Shown here: piece after piece, positions 62,943 to 64,000 of the stretch
How positions within the stretch are numbered: position 1 is the stretch's first letter
Layout: each line of letters begins with the position of its first letter
Made by a program: the position numbers and the translations under genes
From: JAAYKT01 sp964408955
Lineage (GTDB): Bacteria > Bacillota > Clostridia > Lutisporales > Lutisporaceae
Direction: 5' to 3'
DNA: 64,000 bases
Assembly: GCA_964408955.1 (NCBI GenBank)
Contig: CAYPBK010000003.1
Location: 81,036 to 145,035 of the forward strand
Notes under the pieces: generated by a model
The model's input: only the letters and a program-made list of their open reading frames with translations
What the model was told of the DNA's origin: nothing
Databases searched by the model: none

Positions 62943-62980
62943 ATTATATCATGCAATTTCTTCGAAATTCATGATATAAT
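62943..62980. terminator. Long palindrome after clpB, possible terminator
   Basis: ATTATATCATG (62943-62953) pairs with CATGATATAAT (62970-62980), and AATTTC with GAAATT inside, leaving a 3-nt loop. It is followed by ATTTT rather than a long T run, so termination is possible but not certain. Confidence 0.55.
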
Positions 62981-63017
62981 ATTTTAAAATAGTTTTATTG
63001 GTTGGGGGATGTTTTTT

Positions 63018-63542
63018 ATGAAACGTTTAGTTATTCTTTTAATAATATTTTCAATCTTTCTTAGCGGCTGCAGTTTATTAAAAAAGGATGAGCCTCCTGA
63101 AGAGGAAAATAATAATAAAACAGATACTGAAATTGTTTTATATTTTGCTGATTCTCAAGCTTTATATGTTACACCGGAAAAAAGACTTGTATATATAGCA
63201 GAAGATATAGACCAAATAGAATATGCAAAAGTTGTTTTAGAGGAGCTAATTAAAGGTCCGGATAGCGAAACCTTATATCCTACCATTCCACCCGAAACGA
63301 AAGTATTAGATATTGATATAGATGATAGTTTAATATATATCGATTTTTCTAAAGAAATAGAAACTAGGCATTGGGGTGGCGCGGCTGGTGAAAGAATGAC
63401 TTTGCTTTCTTTAGCAAATACAATGACAGAGATAGAAGGTATAAAAAAGGTGCTTCCCAGCGTCGAGGGGGCAGCCTTAAACATTGAGCATGTGATTTTA
63501 GAAGAGCCTCTTACAAGGGATGCGGGAGAAATCTACGAATAG
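63018..63542 (+). CDS. GerM-domain lipoprotein
   Basis: The protein has 174 residues. A lipoprotein signal peptide ends in LSGC (Cys near residue 18), so it should be lipid-anchored outside the membrane. An acidic linker is followed by one GerMN domain (about 45-160): TEIVLYFADSQALYVTPEKR, LEELIKGPDSETLYPTIPPETKVLDIDIDDSLIYIDFSKE and a C-terminal LPSVEGAAL segment. Bacillus GerM has two such domains and acts in sporulation and germination; the single-domain form is common in other lipoproteins. ATG 63018 is chosen over 63009, which abuts the GGGGG ribosome binding site. Confidence 0.85.
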   Translation: MKRLVILLIIFSIFLSGCSLLKKDEPPEEENNNKTDTEIVLYFADSQALYVTPEKRLVYIAEDIDQIEYAKVVLEELIKGPDSETLYPTIPPETKVLDIDIDDSLIYIDFSKEIETRHWGGAAGERMTLLSLANTMTEIEGIKKVLPSVEGAALNIEHVILEEPLTRDAGEIYE

Positions 63543-63614
63543 TGGTTGAACACTTGCTAAAGGTTTATTCTTTAAATGTTTTATGATTAAGATTTAACAT
63601 TAGGAGGTGATAGC

Positions 63615-63809
63615 ATGATTGATGAGAAAATGGTAATAGATGATGTGTTGTTTAAGAACCCGGAATTGGAGGAGGTTTTTAAAAGTTTTGGCATAAAATG
63701 CTTTGGCTGAGGTGGTGCGTTATATATGTCGATTGGGCAGGTTGCCCAACGTTATGGGATTAGCTTAGAAGACTTGCTTAAAGAATTAAATAATGCAATA
63801 GATATGTAA
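63615..63809 (+). CDS. Probable selenoprotein: DUF1858-like redox protein with CxxU (in-frame TGA read as selenocysteine)
   Basis: ATG 63615 follows AGGAGGTGAT. The frame reads 31 codons to a TGA at 63708-63710, then runs 32 more codons to TAA 63807-63809. Read through, it gives a 64-residue protein matching the DUF1858/hybrid-cluster-protein-associated redox family: an N-terminal VIDDVLFKNPELEEVF helix, a motif GIKCFGUGG where relatives have CxGC, then SIGQVAQRYGISLEDLLKELN. Cys29 and Sec32 would form the redox pair. A SECIS-like hairpin follows the TGA. If the TGA were a stop, the protein would lose its conserved second half, which nevertheless remains intact. Selenocysteine insertion genes are not in the window. 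Confidence 0.8.
63733..63749 (+). promoter_or_regulatory. SECIS-like hairpin for selenocysteine insertion
   Basis: TTGGGC (63733-63738) pairs with GCCCAA (63744-63749) around loop AGGTT, which contains the AGGT seen in the E. coli fdhF SECIS loop. The loop begins 28 bases after the TGA, within the spacing typical of bacterial SECIS elements. Confidence 0.65.
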
Positions 63810-63862
63810 AAATTTAATTCAATTAGCATTTCATAGTATAGTTATGCAATGTTTTCGGTTGT

Positions 63863-63891
63863 TTGACATCAAAATAAATCTAGGATAGAAT
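63863..63891 (+). promoter_or_regulatory. SigA-type promoter facing the right edge
   Basis: TTGACA (63863-63868), 17 bases, TAGAAT (63886-63891). It should drive a gene beyond the window; no start codon with a ribosome binding site was seen before base 64000. Confidence 0.65.
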
Positions 63892-64000
63892 TATTGTGAA
63901 ATAAAAGAAATATTAAGCAATATTTGAAAAGTACTAATTGATTATAAGCATTCCTGTAACAAATGAAATGAAGTTTGAAAAATAAATAACCTCCAGATAT

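Noticed and set aside
63155..63484. A 109-codon minus-strand ORF opposite the GerM-domain gene
   Set aside because: It mirrors a convincing lipoprotein gene and has no ribosome binding site or family resemblance.

Overview
The window looks like a chromosomal segment of an anaerobic, low-GC, endospore-forming member of the Clostridia (Firmicutes). The evidence is an AT-rich sequence, strong AGGAGG-type ribosome binding sites with frequent TTG and GTG starts, a type A RNase P RNA, spore genes (CotJA/B/C, an alpha/beta SASP, a SleB-type cortex lytic enzyme, a SpoVB-type flippase, a GerM-domain lipoprotein), S-layer-homology proteins, a CtsR operator, a c-di-AMP riboswitch and one probable selenoprotein. 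No phage, insertion sequence or CRISPR array was seen. The genus cannot be fixed from the sequence.

Layout. 1-6.7 kb: the end of a giant surface protein with three C-terminal SLH repeats, cut by the left edge. 6.9-14.5 kb: a conserved information-processing block (dgt-like, dnaG, rpoD, two tRNAs, trmK, a Nif3-like gene, a zinc-ribbon coiled-coil gene, rnpB). 14.6-18.2 kb: a three-subunit molybdenum hydroxylase operon. 18.3-24 kb: single genes (small conserved protein, YcdB/SLH protein, ECF transporter S component, degenerate S41-like protein, asparaginase). 24.3-35.3 kb: a sugar nucleotidyltransferase/phosphohexomutase fusion followed by a 2826-residue cyclic beta-1,2-glucan synthase homologue. 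35.4-41 kb: a ferritin-like protein, a C_GCAxxG_C_C protein and a MacB-type ABC operon whose accessory surface protein is split by a frameshift. 41-48.2 kb: GapB-like GAPDH, YczE-like membrane protein, divergent FolD, PfkB kinase, SleB, DinB and a 2-hydroxyacid dehydrogenase. 48.3-49.9 kb: 6S RNA and cotJABC. 50.3-54.2 kb: a two-gene trans-3-hydroxy-L-proline route and divergent pckA. 54.4-64 kb: SpoVB-like flippase, pyrBI with a possible PyrR site, a repeat cluster, a FlK-like thioesterase, a c-di-AMP riboswitch plus GNAT gene, SASP, ClpB, GerM-like lipoprotein, and a short CxxU selenoprotein.

How the genes fit together. The hydroxyproline pair (proline-racemase-family dehydratase with Cys/Thr active site, plus ornithine-cyclodeaminase-family reductase) forms a complete path from trans-3-hydroxy-L-proline to L-proline. 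PEP carboxykinase and a GAPDH lacking the usual NAD-selecting Asp suggest gluconeogenic growth on amino acids. Several genes point to envelope building and spore formation.

The most interesting items are: (1) the small gene at 63615-63809, which reads through an in-frame TGA at a CxxC-like site followed by a SECIS-like hairpin; (2) a c-di-AMP riboswitch with its own terminator in front of a lone acetyltransferase; (3) a consensus vegetative promoter and nested-stem leader ahead of the cortex-lytic gene; (4) a FolD lacking its usual catalytic Lys and Gln; (5) a dispersed intergenic repeat at 57.7, 58.0 and 62.9 kb; (6) a possible ATA start in the nucleotidyltransferase fusion. All calls come from reading the sequence; no database search was run.
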